IMG/VR virus record: IMGVR_UViG_3300018079_000022
Coordinates: 1-38,352 of that record
Reading direction: 5' to 3' (one strand)
Source of the DNA: a virus
DNA: 38,352 nt
Every line of letters begins with the position of its first letter. Position 1 is the stretch's first letter. Below are positions 1 to 7,420 of the stretch, in pieces. A model generated the notes under the pieces. That model searched no databases. It saw nothing but the letters and a program-made list of their open reading frames with translations, and was not told the DNA's origin. Position numbers and translations under genes: made by a program.

Positions 1-72
1 AGCGTTGCCTTTTTGTACGCTATTATCTTTCTTGTAAATGCCATCTTCGCGCTCTTCATAGTTGGTGTTCAT
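1..72 (-). CDS. Partial hypothetical protein (N-terminus only)
   Basis: The ATG at 72-70 overlaps the TGA of the preceding Toprim gene (ATGA arrangement). The frame stays open for 24 codons to the edge of the window, giving a charged N-terminus that begins MNTNYEEREDG. The gene leaves the window at base 1. If the contig is circular it would continue at the right-hand end, where another partial minus-strand gene lies. No function can be read from 24 residues. Confidence 0.6.
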   Translation of the reverse strand, partial: MNTNYEEREDGIYKKDNSVQKGNA

Positions 73-989
73 GATTGTGCCTTATAATTTTTTGCAAATT
101 TCAGCAGGTCACTTTTCATTTTTTCTTCACGCTCAATGACCACACCCCATATTGAGTAATCAATTAGTTCTTTGATTTGATCCTCGACAAGTGATGCTAG
201 TGTTGACGGCTCAACAGCATCCAACTCCCAAGACTCATCCCCAAATTCAATCTGATAGCCTGCAAAACGCGAATCAGTTTCTTTTGCAGGATTGGGCGGC
301 GGATTCCATTGCTCCACCTGGTTGTAATTCAATGCAAGGCGGTGGATTTGCACATACTCTTCGATTTCATCTAACTGACAATATTGAGATATGCGTTCTT
401 TTACGTCACGAGTCATATCCAAGCCCGAGGGATCATGGTCACCAAAATAAATAATGTGTGCGTAATTAGCGCAACCACCTGAATTACTCAATACCTCCCG
501 TATTCGTTGCCCAGCATCAAACATAGCGGTTGATGAGGAGTATCCTTTATTAGCTGTGAAGCGAACGTGATAACGACTGCACACCGGTCGGAGAATTCCG
601 GTCAAGGCGTCTTTTTCAACCATTACTTCAACATAGTTTTCTTGGCCTTTCCAACGGTCAAGTCTGAATTGTTGCGCGGTTGCTTTCATAATTTCAGCAG
701 GGCTTTCCCATGCCGCAGGAAGATAAGGAACACGCCCGCGATCTTCAATTGCCTCCCAATCAATCAAACCAGCATCACGAGCGTCACTGACAATCCCGCC
801 AATTCGTTTGTAGGATTTGACTGAATTTTCAATGTAGTCGCGAGCCACTAATTGATAATAAAGTTGTCTCAAACTGAGCGTGTATCCCTGTTCGGCATAC
901 TCACGCACAATTTGATTCACAATTGAAATTACATTCAGGCTTGATTGACCAAACTTTTTATCTACAAATTTAATCTTAGTCACGCCCAC
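69..989 (-). CDS. Toprim-domain protein resembling TopoVI-A/Spo11 (Mini-A-like)
   Basis: This 306-residue protein has an N-terminal segment with an LRQLYY motif (residues 40-45) like the (T/S)xRxxYY signature of the winged-helix catalytic domain of TopoVI-A and Spo11. A Toprim core follows, with its glutamate in VMVEKDAL (E125) and DHDPSG at 184-189. Families with this layout include small TopoVI-A relatives found on mobile elements without a TopoVI-B ATPase partner, and none is seen here. A DNA cleaving/rejoining or nucleic-acid role is inferred. The start at 989 overlaps the end of the J-domain gene by 10 bases, and the end overlaps the next gene, so it lies in the early operon. A plain Toprim nuclease is the main alternative. 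Confidence 0.7.
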   Translation of the reverse strand: MGVTKIKFVDKKFGQSSLNVISIVNQIVREYAEQGYTLSLRQLYYQLVARDYIENSVKSYKRIGGIVSDARDAGLIDWEAIEDRGRVPYLPAAWESPAEIMKATAQQFRLDRWKGQENYVEVMVEKDALTGILRPVCSRYHVRFTANKGYSSSTAMFDAGQRIREVLSNSGGCANYAHIIYFGDHDPSGLDMTRDVKERISQYCQLDEIEEYVQIHRLALNYNQVEQWNPPPNPAKETDSRFAGYQIEFGDESWELDAVEPSTLASLVEDQIKELIDYSIWGVVIEREEKMKSDLLKFAKNYKAQS

Positions 990-1807
990 ACCTCCTTGAA
1001 AGTCTTAGCATCTTTGGGCCAGCTCACAACCAATACGCGACCGGATGAATCCCGTACATCTTGCCATGCGTAAATCTTTTGCACTTGAAACAGTCCCATT
1101 TGTTCTATGCCCTCACACATAATCAAGCCACATCGCAGCGGGGAACGATAGCCGGATTGTCTATCTAATATTTGTGTAAGTTGTGATTTCGATCCATTGC
1201 GCAGGCTCATTTCAAATGCAAGCCCCGCGTCGTATCGTTCACGATTCTTGGTTAGGACCTCATACGCACGTTGAATAGCTAAGAATTGTTCCTGTGCATT
1301 AGGTTCTTTACATCGATCTGGGTGCCACTGCATGACCATACGTCGATAGCCTGATTTGATTTCTTCGTCAGTCGCAGCACGTGAGACAAGCAATACTGAG
1401 TATAAATTTGGTTGTTCATCAGGCACCGACGGTGCATCAAACCACGCGCGGAGAACGGGCTCAGGGAAAACGACATTCCAGCCATTTTTGAACCAACCAA
1501 AAGCGGATCGTTCGTCACTGCCTCGGTCTTTGGTTGCGCCGATATAGCGAACGTCTAATATCTGTTGTTTGATCGCTGGTTTGATATTTGCCATCGCTGG
1601 TAGCAGTGGGAGTTCGTTAAAATATTTCATACATAAATCTTGTAAAGTTTTCCCATGCGAAAGCGTAACGACCCAGGATTTGTTTTCTGGTTTCCAGCGT
1701 CTATCAGTTGCAGGAATAAGACTTTTCAATTCGGTCACAAATCCCGAATCGTACGGGGATGTTATGGCTATTGCGCCAGAGTCAGAAGTTAATTTACATT
1801 TCACCAT
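980..1807 (-). CDS. J-domain (DnaJ-like) protein with N-terminal HARP-like segment
   Basis: The 275-residue protein has a canonical J domain at about 134-194, with the HPD tripeptide at 162-164 between two helices (EEIKSGYRRMVMQWHPDR). J domains stimulate Hsp70/DnaK ATPase and recruit it to a client. Residues about 10-50 (SPYDSGFVTELK, then RRWKPENKSWVV) resemble a HARP-like DNA-annealing-helicase accessory module, but that match is from memory. The C-terminus is unassigned. The first residues share CxLTSDSGAI with the next upstream gene. Position among recombination and replication genes suggests recruitment of host DnaK to a phage nucleoprotein complex, which is inference. The gene contains an ATACTGAGTAT site at 1393. 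Confidence 0.75.
   Translation of the reverse strand: MVKCKLTSDSGAIAITSPYDSGFVTELKSLIPATDRRWKPENKSWVVTLSHGKTLQDLCMKYFNELPLLPAMANIKPAIKQQILDVRYIGATKDRGSDERSAFGWFKNGWNVVFPEPVLRAWFDAPSVPDEQPNLYSVLLVSRAATDEEIKSGYRRMVMQWHPDRCKEPNAQEQFLAIQRAYEVLTKNRERYDAGLAFEMSLRNGSKSQLTQILDRQSGYRSPLRCGLIMCEGIEQMGLFQVQKIYAWQDVRDSSGRVLVVSWPKDAKTFKEVWA
1393..1403. repeat. Dispersed palindrome ATACTGAGTAT, copy 1
   Basis: Exact copy inside the J-domain gene, read there as the LYSVL codon frame. Confidence 0.9.
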
Positions 1808-2084
1808 TTCGGTTAATTCCTTTCTGCTCTGAAATAGCTTTATAAATCAGAAAAGCACAGTGAGCTAAATCAATACATTCATCTAATGCGGAGTGGTATC
1901 TATCGCGACTTATAGCCGTTGCAACTTCCCCTAGTTCTTCGGTTGCATATCGCAAAGCGGTATCAATTGGCATATTAGTATTAATGCCATCGTATAGCTT
2001 GGCTTTCTGTTCACTGTGTTTTTCTAGGATTTGTAAAAACCCAGTGATCGCGCCACTATCGGAGGTGAGGTTGCATCGGCTCAT
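1794..2084 (-). CDS. MazG-like nucleotide pyrophosphohydrolase family protein
   Basis: This 96-residue protein has the helical MazG pattern EELGE (49-53) followed by DECIDLAH (68-75). Those acidic residues bind Mg2+ in MazG/dUTPase-like NTP pyrophosphatases. Phage MazG-like proteins hydrolyse non-canonical or alarmone nucleotides; substrate cannot be told here. The N-terminus (residues 4-13, CNLTSDSGAI) is nearly the same peptide as the start of the next gene, but it uses different codons. It overlaps both neighbours by a few bases and is probably translationally coupled. Confidence 0.65.
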   Translation of the reverse strand: MSRCNLTSDSGAITGFLQILEKHSEQKAKLYDGINTNMPIDTALRYATEELGEVATAISRDRYHSALDECIDLAHCAFLIYKAISEQKGINRNGEM

Positions 2085-2347
2085 TTTGCCTCCGCATCTC
2101 GCAAGTCAAAAAGAATATCAAGTAAGTAAGTTAATTGTTCGCCGTTATCACCATCGCCACCAAATTCGAAACTAAAAGAATCGCCGCCAAATAGCCAATC
2201 AATAGAACCAATTTCCCTTGCAAGTTCTTTGGCTTTTGGGTGATGCTCAATGCCTTCGCTCCATCGTTTTGTAATGTCAGCCTCAACGAAAGATTTATTG
2301 ATTCGTTCAACAAGTTCTGACTCTGTTTTGGTTACTGGTTTATTCAT
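2081..2347 (-). CDS. Hypothetical acidic protein, 88 aa
   Basis: Small acidic protein with no recognised domain. Residues 50-75 are rich in Gly, Asp, Glu and Phe (GGDSFSFEFGGDGDNGEQ). Start and stop overlap both neighbours by four bases (ATGA), which supports it as a real operon member. No function is proposed. Confidence 0.65.
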   Translation of the reverse strand: MNKPVTKTESELVERINKSFVEADITKRWSEGIEHHPKAKELAREIGSIDWLFGGDSFSFEFGGDGDNGEQLTYLLDILFDLRDAEAK

Positions 2348-2550
2348 GATGTTTTCACCTTACTCAAAAAATATCGTCGCGCCTGTATACCGGCGTTGCG
2401 TTGCATTTGCTCATGGTACTGAGCTTCTTTGAAATACTTCTGCATTGCAACTTGATCGCCACGTGCAATTGCCTTTGTCATATTCGCAATTGCTCTTGCG
2501 TGTGCTTCGCCGTGGTCAACGATAGGTTTGTAAACTTGCGATGTGGTCAT
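2344..2550 (-). CDS. Hypothetical helical protein, 68 aa
   Basis: Predicted largely helical and rich in Ala, Gln and Lys. The start has a good ribosome site (AAAGGA about 8 bases upstream of ATG). It follows a 285-base gap after the RecT gene and overlaps the next gene by ATGA. No family recognised. Confidence 0.65.
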   Translation of the reverse strand: MTTSQVYKPIVDHGEAHARAIANMTKAIARGDQVAMQKYFKEAQYHEQMQRNAGIQARRYFLSKVKTS

Positions 2551-2595
2551 AATAAAAATTCCTTTGCAATGATTGCTTTGCGCCGCTTGTACCGT

Positions 2596-2754
2596 CTAGC
2601 TCGTCCATAAGCCACCAATGGGTTTCACTGGATTTTCTTGCACTTCAATGGACTTTTCGCTTGTGTCACGAATACAGCAGCGCAAAAGATTATTAATGTC
2701 GCCTCGCCGCTCGGACTGCCTTCGCAATTTTGGGCCGATGGTTTCAATTGACAC
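2596..2754 (-). CDS. Possible small ORF with GTG start, 52 aa
   Basis: The 285-base gap between the RecT gene and the 2550 gene has an open minus frame with a GTG start at 2754, beginning MSIETIGPKLRRQ and ending GGLWTS. It is basic in the first half. The ribosome site is weak and no family is recognised, so this may be chance or an untranslated leader. Apart from this frame and the ATACTGAGTAT site at 2826, nothing else is seen in the gap. Confidence 0.25.
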   Translation of the reverse strand: MSIETIGPKLRRQSERRGDINNLLRCCIRDTSEKSIEVQENPVKPIGGLWTS

Positions 2755-2825
2755 GGCGAGGACTTCTGTAACGGGCCTGTGAACTGTTTACGTTGGCTTA
2801 TGCCACAACGCACCCGTAACATTCA

Positions 2826-2836
2826 ATACTGAGTAT
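2826..2836. repeat. Dispersed palindrome ATACTGAGTAT, copy 2
   Basis: Exact copy in the intergenic gap, touching the stop codon of the RecT gene. Confidence 0.9.
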
Positions 2837-3624
2837 CAATCTCTCATTGCGGCTGATATCATTGCCTCTTGTTGTGAGAGTAAATCTTTTCTTACCTTTT
2901 CGATTTCTTCCGGCGTTGCGGGTATCTTATTGTTATTTGCCGACATGATTAATTCAGCAGGGAATTGAGCAAGTAATTCTTCAAGTGGTGTTTTATCTGG
3001 CACTGTCACAGGTGCTACATCAACAACATCTCCACCCTCGGTCAAAGCCACACCATACATTTCTGGGGCCTTCATGAGGGTTGTCATGCCCGCGGTAACA
3101 TCAGGCGCAACTACATCAGCATCAAAACCAATTGATCTATACATGCACATATTTTCTTCATACTTTGTCCAACCTGAATCAGCCTTGATTAATCCAGCCT
3201 TTTTTGCCATGTCCATCGTAAAACGTGAGGTGAACGAAAACCCGTTATCAGTTCGCGTCATGGAGCATTCATAACCGACAAATTTTCCTTCTTTATCGGT
3301 AAGGCGATTTAGTTTTATATCTTTGATTAGTGGGCTACTGTGCAAAAGTGCTAATGCTCCGCGTGGTGAAAGTCCGGGCCTCCCTTGAATGACTTGTATA
3401 AATTCAAAGCTCGCGGTCATGGATAAGCCAAGTTCATACCCCTTGAGCATTATCGCGGCGGCTTGCTCTGTGCTTTGCACACCGAATAAACGCGCCTTGA
3501 ACATTACAGGAGCCATCTTTTCAATCATGCTCCAAATGCCGGGAGTGAGTTCGCGAGTAGCAGCAGTGGGTACGATCATCGTGTTTGCTTTTTCAATTGC
3601 GGTAGTTTTATTTTTGGTTGCCAT
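2836..3624 (-). CDS. recT: RecT-family single-strand annealing recombinase
   Basis: This 262-residue protein has the order of features seen in phage RecT-type annealing proteins. There is an N-terminal helical region with GYELGLSMTASFEF (62-75), a central GRPGLSPRGALALL (81-94), and a C-terminal block with TMDMAKKAGL, GWTKY and MCMYRSIGFDADVVAPDV (about 136-176). Such proteins coat ssDNA and anneal complementary strands during phage replication and recombination. The partner nuclease is probably the ERCC4-type protein directly upstream, whose 3' end overlaps this start by 17 bases. The acidic tail is typical of proteins that interact with SSB or nuclease. Confidence 0.8.
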   Translation of the reverse strand: MATKNKTTAIEKANTMIVPTAATRELTPGIWSMIEKMAPVMFKARLFGVQSTEQAAAIMLKGYELGLSMTASFEFIQVIQGRPGLSPRGALALLHSSPLIKDIKLNRLTDKEGKFVGYECSMTRTDNGFSFTSRFTMDMAKKAGLIKADSGWTKYEENMCMYRSIGFDADVVAPDVTAGMTTLMKAPEMYGVALTEGGDVVDVAPVTVPDKTPLEELLAQFPAELIMSANNNKIPATPEEIEKVRKDLLSQQEAMISAAMRD

Positions 3625-4366
3625 TGGATTTTTCCTTTTTGGTAATTGTTACCTTGTCAAAGTTTTCATCATCTTGCAAGCCAAGTAAGACACGCAAGTT
3701 TTTTCTAATACCGAATGGGACGGGTGCGGCTATTTCTAAATCAACTAATCCAATCAAAGCGTCACCGACATTATGTCCAGACCAATCAAGTATTTTTTGT
3801 GAGTATTCAATCTCTATACCTTTGATGCCTGCTAAAAAATCACACTTGGGACCAAGCACTTTAGCGGGACGTGGTGCAAGTAATCCCTGCTCAGGAATTC
3901 GCTCACGTTTTCCAAGTCGTATAATGCACTTTTCAAAATCTAAATCACCATTGGCAAATACTACGAACACACCCATTTCTTGAATGCTTAGTAGCGTTCC
4001 CATGACCGAGGCGAAACTCCAACCCGTCACGCCTCGGTTTGTTATGATCTTGCCATCATGGTTGGAAGAAAACAGATCGGTAATAATCAAGTACGGCCAA
4101 TTGGTCATTGGTTGCCCGTTGTTGTTTTGTGCATTGCGGATTTCTGCCATGCGTGCGAGTTGAGGAAAGAGACGATCATCTTTCAAGCTGTTGAGAAAAT
4201 CATCATTCGTCTTTCGCTCAATCACGAGTGTATGATTGTCACTGGTTACAGCAAGAATATCTCCTGTCTCAAGCATTGACACAGTAGTTGGCACTCCACC
4301 AAATTTCAAGTTCTGAATCCATGCTGGTTCTCTTGAGTCGATAATGATTGCAGTTATTTCAGGCAT
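3608..4366 (-). CDS. ERCC4 (XPF/Mus81-type) nuclease
   Basis: The N-terminal domain of this 252-residue protein has the complete ERCC4 nuclease signature. It has IIIDSRE at 8-13, GD at 35-36, ERKTNDDF at 50-57 (the GDxnERKxxxD active site) and a following LKDDRLFPQLARM helix. The C-terminal third could hold a helix-hairpin-helix-like part (DFLAGIKGIEIEYSQKILD), but this is uncertain. Family members cut branched or flap DNA. Next to RecT it probably supplies resection or structure cleavage in a phage recombination pair, where Exo or RecE would be more usual. Its start overlaps the stop of the HNH gene. Confidence 0.8.
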   Translation of the reverse strand: MPEITAIIIDSREPAWIQNLKFGGVPTTVSMLETGDILAVTSDNHTLVIERKTNDDFLNSLKDDRLFPQLARMAEIRNAQNNNGQPMTNWPYLIITDLFSSNHDGKIITNRGVTGWSFASVMGTLLSIQEMGVFVVFANGDLDFEKCIIRLGKRERIPEQGLLAPRPAKVLGPKCDFLAGIKGIEIEYSQKILDWSGHNVGDALIGLVDLEIAAPVPFGIRKNLRVLLGLQDDENFDKVTITKKEKSNGNQK

Positions 4367-4833
4367 TAGAAGTTTGTCCTTGCGTACTCACCATATAAAT
4401 TCTTTGCTGCGCTATCGTAGGCACGAGCAGCATCTTCAACATTGGAAAAATGGCCTAAGTGAATTTTCTTGCCTTCAACACATATTCGTGCTTGCCACTT
4501 TTCATTATTCCAGAACACACCTTTATAACCACTGGTATTATTTGTCTGCTTACTTTTGTTAGCTTGGTTTTGTGTGTTGGTGCAAACGCGTAAGTTACGC
4601 CGTTGATTATTCAATCCATTGCCATCACGGTGATCTGTATCCATTTCAACAGGTGTATTCATAATTTCTCGGTGCATCCAAACACGTTTTTGAAATGGTG
4701 ATCTACCTACATTACGAACGGCATAAAATGTAGCTCTGGCTTTGATTGCGTACCACTTCCACTGATTTAGATATTCAAAATCAGCAGTATCAACAATGGC
4801 GTACTTGCCTTGCGTAAGCTCAATTTGTGGCAT
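4366..4833 (-). CDS. HNH homing endonuclease with AP2 DNA-binding domain
   Basis: The 155-residue protein pairs an HNH nuclease region (about 53-95, with MHREIM, DTDHRDGNGLNN and NLRVCTNTQNQ) with an AP2/ERF-type DNA-binding domain at 101-152 (SGYKGVFW, EKWQARI, LGHFSNVEDAARAYD, AAKNLYGEYA). This is the standard layout of free-standing HNH-AP2 homing endonucleases that invade phage genomes. It sits between the nuclease gene and the 5132 gene and could be a later insertion. The ORF appears intact. Confidence 0.88.
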   Translation of the reverse strand: MPQIELTQGKYAIVDTADFEYLNQWKWYAIKARATFYAVRNVGRSPFQKRVWMHREIMNTPVEMDTDHRDGNGLNNQRRNLRVCTNTQNQANKSKQTNNTSGYKGVFWNNEKWQARICVEGKKIHLGHFSNVEDAARAYDSAAKNLYGEYARTNF

Positions 4834-4835
4834 GG

Positions 4836-5132
4836 TTATTTACCTGTGGCCTTTGCAATTGCTGCTTCTAAAGCATTACCTGCTTCTGTTGCAATCAAAT
4901 CAACGCATTCGTCAAGTGCTTTTTGTGCGGCTTGCAAAAGCTCAGGAGCAGTGGCAATCAAACGAGCGTTAGCTTCTGTTTCTCCTAGAAAATTGAAACA
5001 AGAAACAGTCATCTTTTTCCCGAAGCGTTCACAACCTGCAAGTGTTGGTAATGTACCCAATGGAGCAATATAAAAGCCTTCGTAATTTGTAGCTACTCCG
5101 TATTCCCATGGGCCGGGCGTAAATTTTGTCAT
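4836..5132 (-). CDS. PGPW-motif phage protein, 98 aa
   Basis: The start chosen is the ATG at 5132, preceded by AGGA with 9-base spacing. A longer frame from 5345 overlaps the neighbouring gene and has non-protein-like composition. The protein opens MTKFTPGPWEYG, a motif common at the start of small phage proteins of unknown function. A helical ETEANARLIATAPELLQAAQ segment follows, which is also typical of that group. Function unknown. Confidence 0.75.
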   Translation of the reverse strand: MTKFTPGPWEYGVATNYEGFYIAPLGTLPTLAGCERFGKKMTVSCFNFLGETEANARLIATAPELLQAAQKALDECVDLIATEAGNALEAAIAKATGK

Positions 5133-5155
5133 GATAAAAATTCCTAAATAATTCC

Positions 5156-5194
5156 TGGTAGGCCGATCGCAGGAGGTTGACAACCTGCCTACCA
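5156..5194 (-). other. Intergenic nested hairpin
   Basis: An 8-bp perfect inverted repeat (TGGTAGGC at 5156-5163 and GCCTACCA at 5187-5194) encloses a smaller AGGTT-AACCT hairpin. It lies in the leader of the PGPW gene, just after an ATACTGAGTAT site. There is no T-run, so it is not a typical terminator. It may be an RNA stability element or an operator. Confidence 0.5.
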
Positions 5195-5201
5195 CATATT
5201 G

Positions 5202-5212
5202 ATACTGAGTAT
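5202..5212. repeat. Dispersed palindrome ATACTGAGTAT, copy 3
   Basis: Exact copy, intergenic, two bases beyond the stop of the 5215-5958 gene. Confidence 0.9.
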
Positions 5213-5214
5213 CG

Positions 5215-5958
5215 TTACTTGATCGTCTCGTTGATAAGTGCGATGGTTTCGTCACTGTCCACGGTGTAATACTTTGCCACTGTGGGATACCCCAGGAGTG
5301 CAATACCAACAGCGTCTTTTGCTTCGTCAACGTCTTTCTTTCCACGCGCGGCGTTCGTAACGATGACTTTCAGGAAGGCATAATTTGTTGCCTTGTCACC
5401 GTCCTCGGGTGTGACCGTTGGTGCTGTGTGACTATTGGAAGGAATGCCACCATTGGCGAGATACATAGCTCGACATTCGGCTTCGTCTGCGAAGAATTCC
5501 ACAAACTTGAACGTTGTTTCATCGGCATATTCGCCAGTAGGCTGACCGGTAGTCTTGTCTTTCTTTTCGTATTTCTTACCGTTGGGTACACGCGCCACGC
5601 GTGCCCACTTGCTGTTGATCTCGCGAACGTTTTCAAAGCCAGCAGCCTTGATTGAAGGCAATGTAATCTTTGCCCATTCGGGAAATTCTGCAATCCAATG
5701 AGCCTCAAGAGACTTGGTGTATTTCACATCAATTTCAAGCAGGGGTTGAATGAACACATCAATAGCCGTGAAACGTTTGTGATTGGGATTGGTGGAATCA
5801 AACGGTACTTTGCCAGTACCCTTGACGAGGGCACATGCCCAGGCATTAATTTCCACTTGACCGAAGAGGTCAAAGTTTTGTACAGCGGGATCGGAGGCGG
5901 ATTTATACGGATCAAATTCTTCTGTTTCAGTTGGGGTTGGTACATTTATTGTGGTCAT
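5215..5958 (-). CDS. Hypothetical protein, 247 aa, possible ssDNA-binding/recombination partner
   Basis: The start has a good ribosome site (AAAGGA). The protein begins with a proline/threonine-rich tail (MTTINVPTPTETEEF). The middle has conserved-looking blocks (WARVARVPNGKKYEKKD, then FKFVEFFADEAECRAMY) and the end is acidic. I cannot assign a family. Its size and place upstream of the nuclease and RecT would suit a phage ssDNA-binding or recombination-mediator protein, but this rests on context only. Confidence 0.6.
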   Translation of the reverse strand: MTTINVPTPTETEEFDPYKSASDPAVQNFDLFGQVEINAWACALVKGTGKVPFDSTNPNHKRFTAIDVFIQPLLEIDVKYTKSLEAHWIAEFPEWAKITLPSIKAAGFENVREINSKWARVARVPNGKKYEKKDKTTGQPTGEYADETTFKFVEFFADEAECRAMYLANGGIPSNSHTAPTVTPEDGDKATNYAFLKVIVTNAARGKKDVDEAKDAVGIALLGYPTVAKYYTVDSDETIALINETIK

Positions 5959-6027
5959 TGTTTTTTTTCCTTTATATGGTTAGATTGAATGATTAGTTAG
6001 TTAGGTTATTGAATTGAATTATTTGAT

Positions 6028-6210
6028 TTACAACACACCTCCTGAGTCAAATCCAGCCTCGTGTAGTTGTATTTCCATGCTTGTGTCAGAGCCTTCAACT
6101 TCATTTTCAATTGGCTCTATTCGCGCACACCAACATTGCCATTCCTTAGAATTCAACTGACAATGATTGGTATAGGTTTTACATTCGCAGCAGTATAAAA
6201 TTTTTATCAT
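6028..6210 (-). CDS. Small cysteine-rich protein, possible zinc knuckle
   Basis: A 60-residue protein with CCECKTYTNHC and QCWC near its N-terminus (four or more Cys plus His in the first 28 residues), a likely metal-binding knuckle. The C-terminal half is acidic. No family recognised. Confidence 0.55.
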   Translation of the reverse strand: MIKILYCCECKTYTNHCQLNSKEWQCWCARIEPIENEVEGSDTSMEIQLHEAGFDSGGVL

Positions 6211-6216
6211 CGCGGC

Positions 6217-6405
6217 CTATCCTATGTAATCAATATGTGTTTCTTCAACATTACATACGATTAAATTTCCACTAGGCAATTGCTCTTTCTTTTCCGCCTT
6301 CTGTGCCGCTTCAATCACACTACTGGCGCTTACATAGACTTCACACCAAATAGTATCCTTGCTGTTTTTCTCTCTTAATACAACTTTGTAAATAATTTTG
6401 TTCAT
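6217..6405 (-). CDS. Hypothetical protein, about 62 aa
   Basis: Two ATGs are close together (6411 and 6405). The second has AAGGAT at 7-base spacing and is preferred, giving MNKIIYKVVLREK. The segment WCEVYVSASSVIEAAQKAEKKEQ looks like a small beta-alpha fold in which sheet residues are followed by an alanine-rich helix. Function unknown. Confidence 0.6.
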   Translation of the reverse strand: MNKIIYKVVLREKNSKDTIWCEVYVSASSVIEAAQKAEKKEQLPSGNLIVCNVEETHIDYIG

Positions 6406-6503
6406 TGTCATATCCTTTCAGTGATATACTTTTGGACTAGCAGGAAAACTAACCTGCGTATTCTTTCAGGAAGTCGCTCCGTATACGCCGGGGCGATTTC
6501 GTT

Positions 6504-6974
6504 TTATACAGACTTCAAAACTTTTACGATCCCATGTAATCCATTGGTGATACTGAGTAAAAATCCTGCGGTCACTTGGCTATCATTCGCGGCTTGCTCA
6601 ATATCTACAATCATTTTAGAAATATCCATAATTACGTTGTCTCGCATTTGGTTTGCGAAGTTCGGCCACGGCCTTCTTTGTTTGCTGTCGGCTTTCCTTT
6701 TCTCTACAAGCATTTGGTGCCTTATTTGGTAAGTAATAAACATTGGCAAACCACTTGCCGCGAATGAGCCTACGGTTACAGACGGGTTCCAACTCTCTGG
6801 AAAAAACAGCCATTGAATAAAGAGTGTCATGCCATCACCAACTACCACCGAGAAAGCCGTGCTACCCGGCCAAAAGTTTTTCATGCTCACCCAATGCACC
6901 AAACCGGCGTAGAGCAGACCAAAAAGAAATTGAGATAAGTACAGGGCAAGCAGTCGGCTTTCGTGGGGATTCAT
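6504..6974 (-). CDS. Membrane protein, 156 aa
   Basis: The first half has three hydrophobic stretches: about residues 9-28 (LYLSQFLFGLLYAGLVHWV), 37-57 (GSTAFSVVVGDGMTLFIQWLFF) and 66-82 (VGSFAASGLPMFITY). A basic cytoplasmic-looking stretch and a helical C-terminus follow. It may act at the host membrane early in infection, for example in exclusion, but no family is recognised. Confidence 0.65.
   Translation of the reverse strand: MNPHESRLLALYLSQFLFGLLYAGLVHWVSMKNFWPGSTAFSVVVGDGMTLFIQWLFFPESWNPSVTVGSFAASGLPMFITYQIRHQMLVEKRKADSKQRRPWPNFANQMRDNVIMDISKMIVDIEQAANDSQVTAGFLLSITNGLHGIVKVLKSV
6550..6560. repeat. Dispersed palindrome, one mismatch (ATACTGAGTAA), copy 4
   Basis: 10 of 11 match inside the 6504-6974 membrane protein gene. 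Confidence 0.6.
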
Positions 6975-6977
6975 CTT

Positions 6978-7265
6978 TTAGGTTATTCTGTGTTCATGAA
7001 CAAATGCAATCCGCTTTTCAATTCCAGCCAACACATACTGACACTTGCTCCAACAAATATATTGAGGAATGTTTTTGTCGTCGTCGTACCAGGCATTAAA
7101 GTCAGGATCAATTGCTTCGAGTTCTGCAATCAGTTCATCAAAGCGATTCCGGTTCCCGTGGGTATTGCGTTCATTGATCGCCGCAAGGTAAGCGCGCGCA
7201 TCCGCCTCTTCGATTTGTTCTTTCAGGTCAACCGCATAGTTCATGTGTCGAATGGATGTGTGCAT
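6978..7265 (-). CDS. Hypothetical protein, 95 aa
   Basis: Mainly helical, acidic protein with many Asn, Asp and Glu. The start at 7265 has GAGG at 7-base spacing and follows the stop of the 7268 gene by two bases. No family recognised. Confidence 0.6.
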   Translation of the reverse strand: MHTSIRHMNYAVDLKEQIEEADARAYLAAINERNTHGNRNRFDELIAELEAIDPDFNAWYDDDKNIPQYICWSKCQYVLAGIEKRIAFVHEHRIT

Positions 7266-7267
7266 GG

Positions 7268-7420
7268 TTAGGCCTCGCGCGCCGCCGCTTTTGCAGCCAC
7301 GTTTGCTTTCACTTCTTCTATGTGATCATTGACATTCTTCCAGTAGTCCGCGTTTGTGCGTTCAAGTTCTGCGATAAGGCGCTCGGTTTCTGCAATGAGT
7401 TGGGCCGTGGTGGTAGTCAT
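7268..7420 (-). CDS. Small coiled-coil protein, 50 aa
   Basis: Short gene with a single predicted helix: MTTTTAQLIAETERL, then IAELERTNADYWKN, ending in an Ala/Lys-rich tail. It fills the gap between two neighbours, with ATGA overlap at its start (7420) and a two-base gap at its stop, so it is probably real. Function unknown. Confidence 0.65.
   Translation of the reverse strand: MTTTTAQLIAETERLIAELERTNADYWKNVNDHIEEVKANVAAKAAAREA

Noticed and set aside
2625-2822. 65-residue ORF starting MLRVRCGIS
   Set aside because: Composition is not protein-like and there is no ribosome site. The alternative GTG frame is listed instead with low confidence.
4836-5345. Long version of the PGPW gene
   Set aside because: The first 71 residues overlap the neighbouring gene and the hairpin/palindrome region. 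The ATG at 5132 has a good ribosome site.
6461-6500. Second CRISPR-like repeat (GTCGCTCCG stem)
   Set aside because: It starts like the I-C repeat and forms a stem, but lacks the GTGGATTGAAAC end and the right loop.
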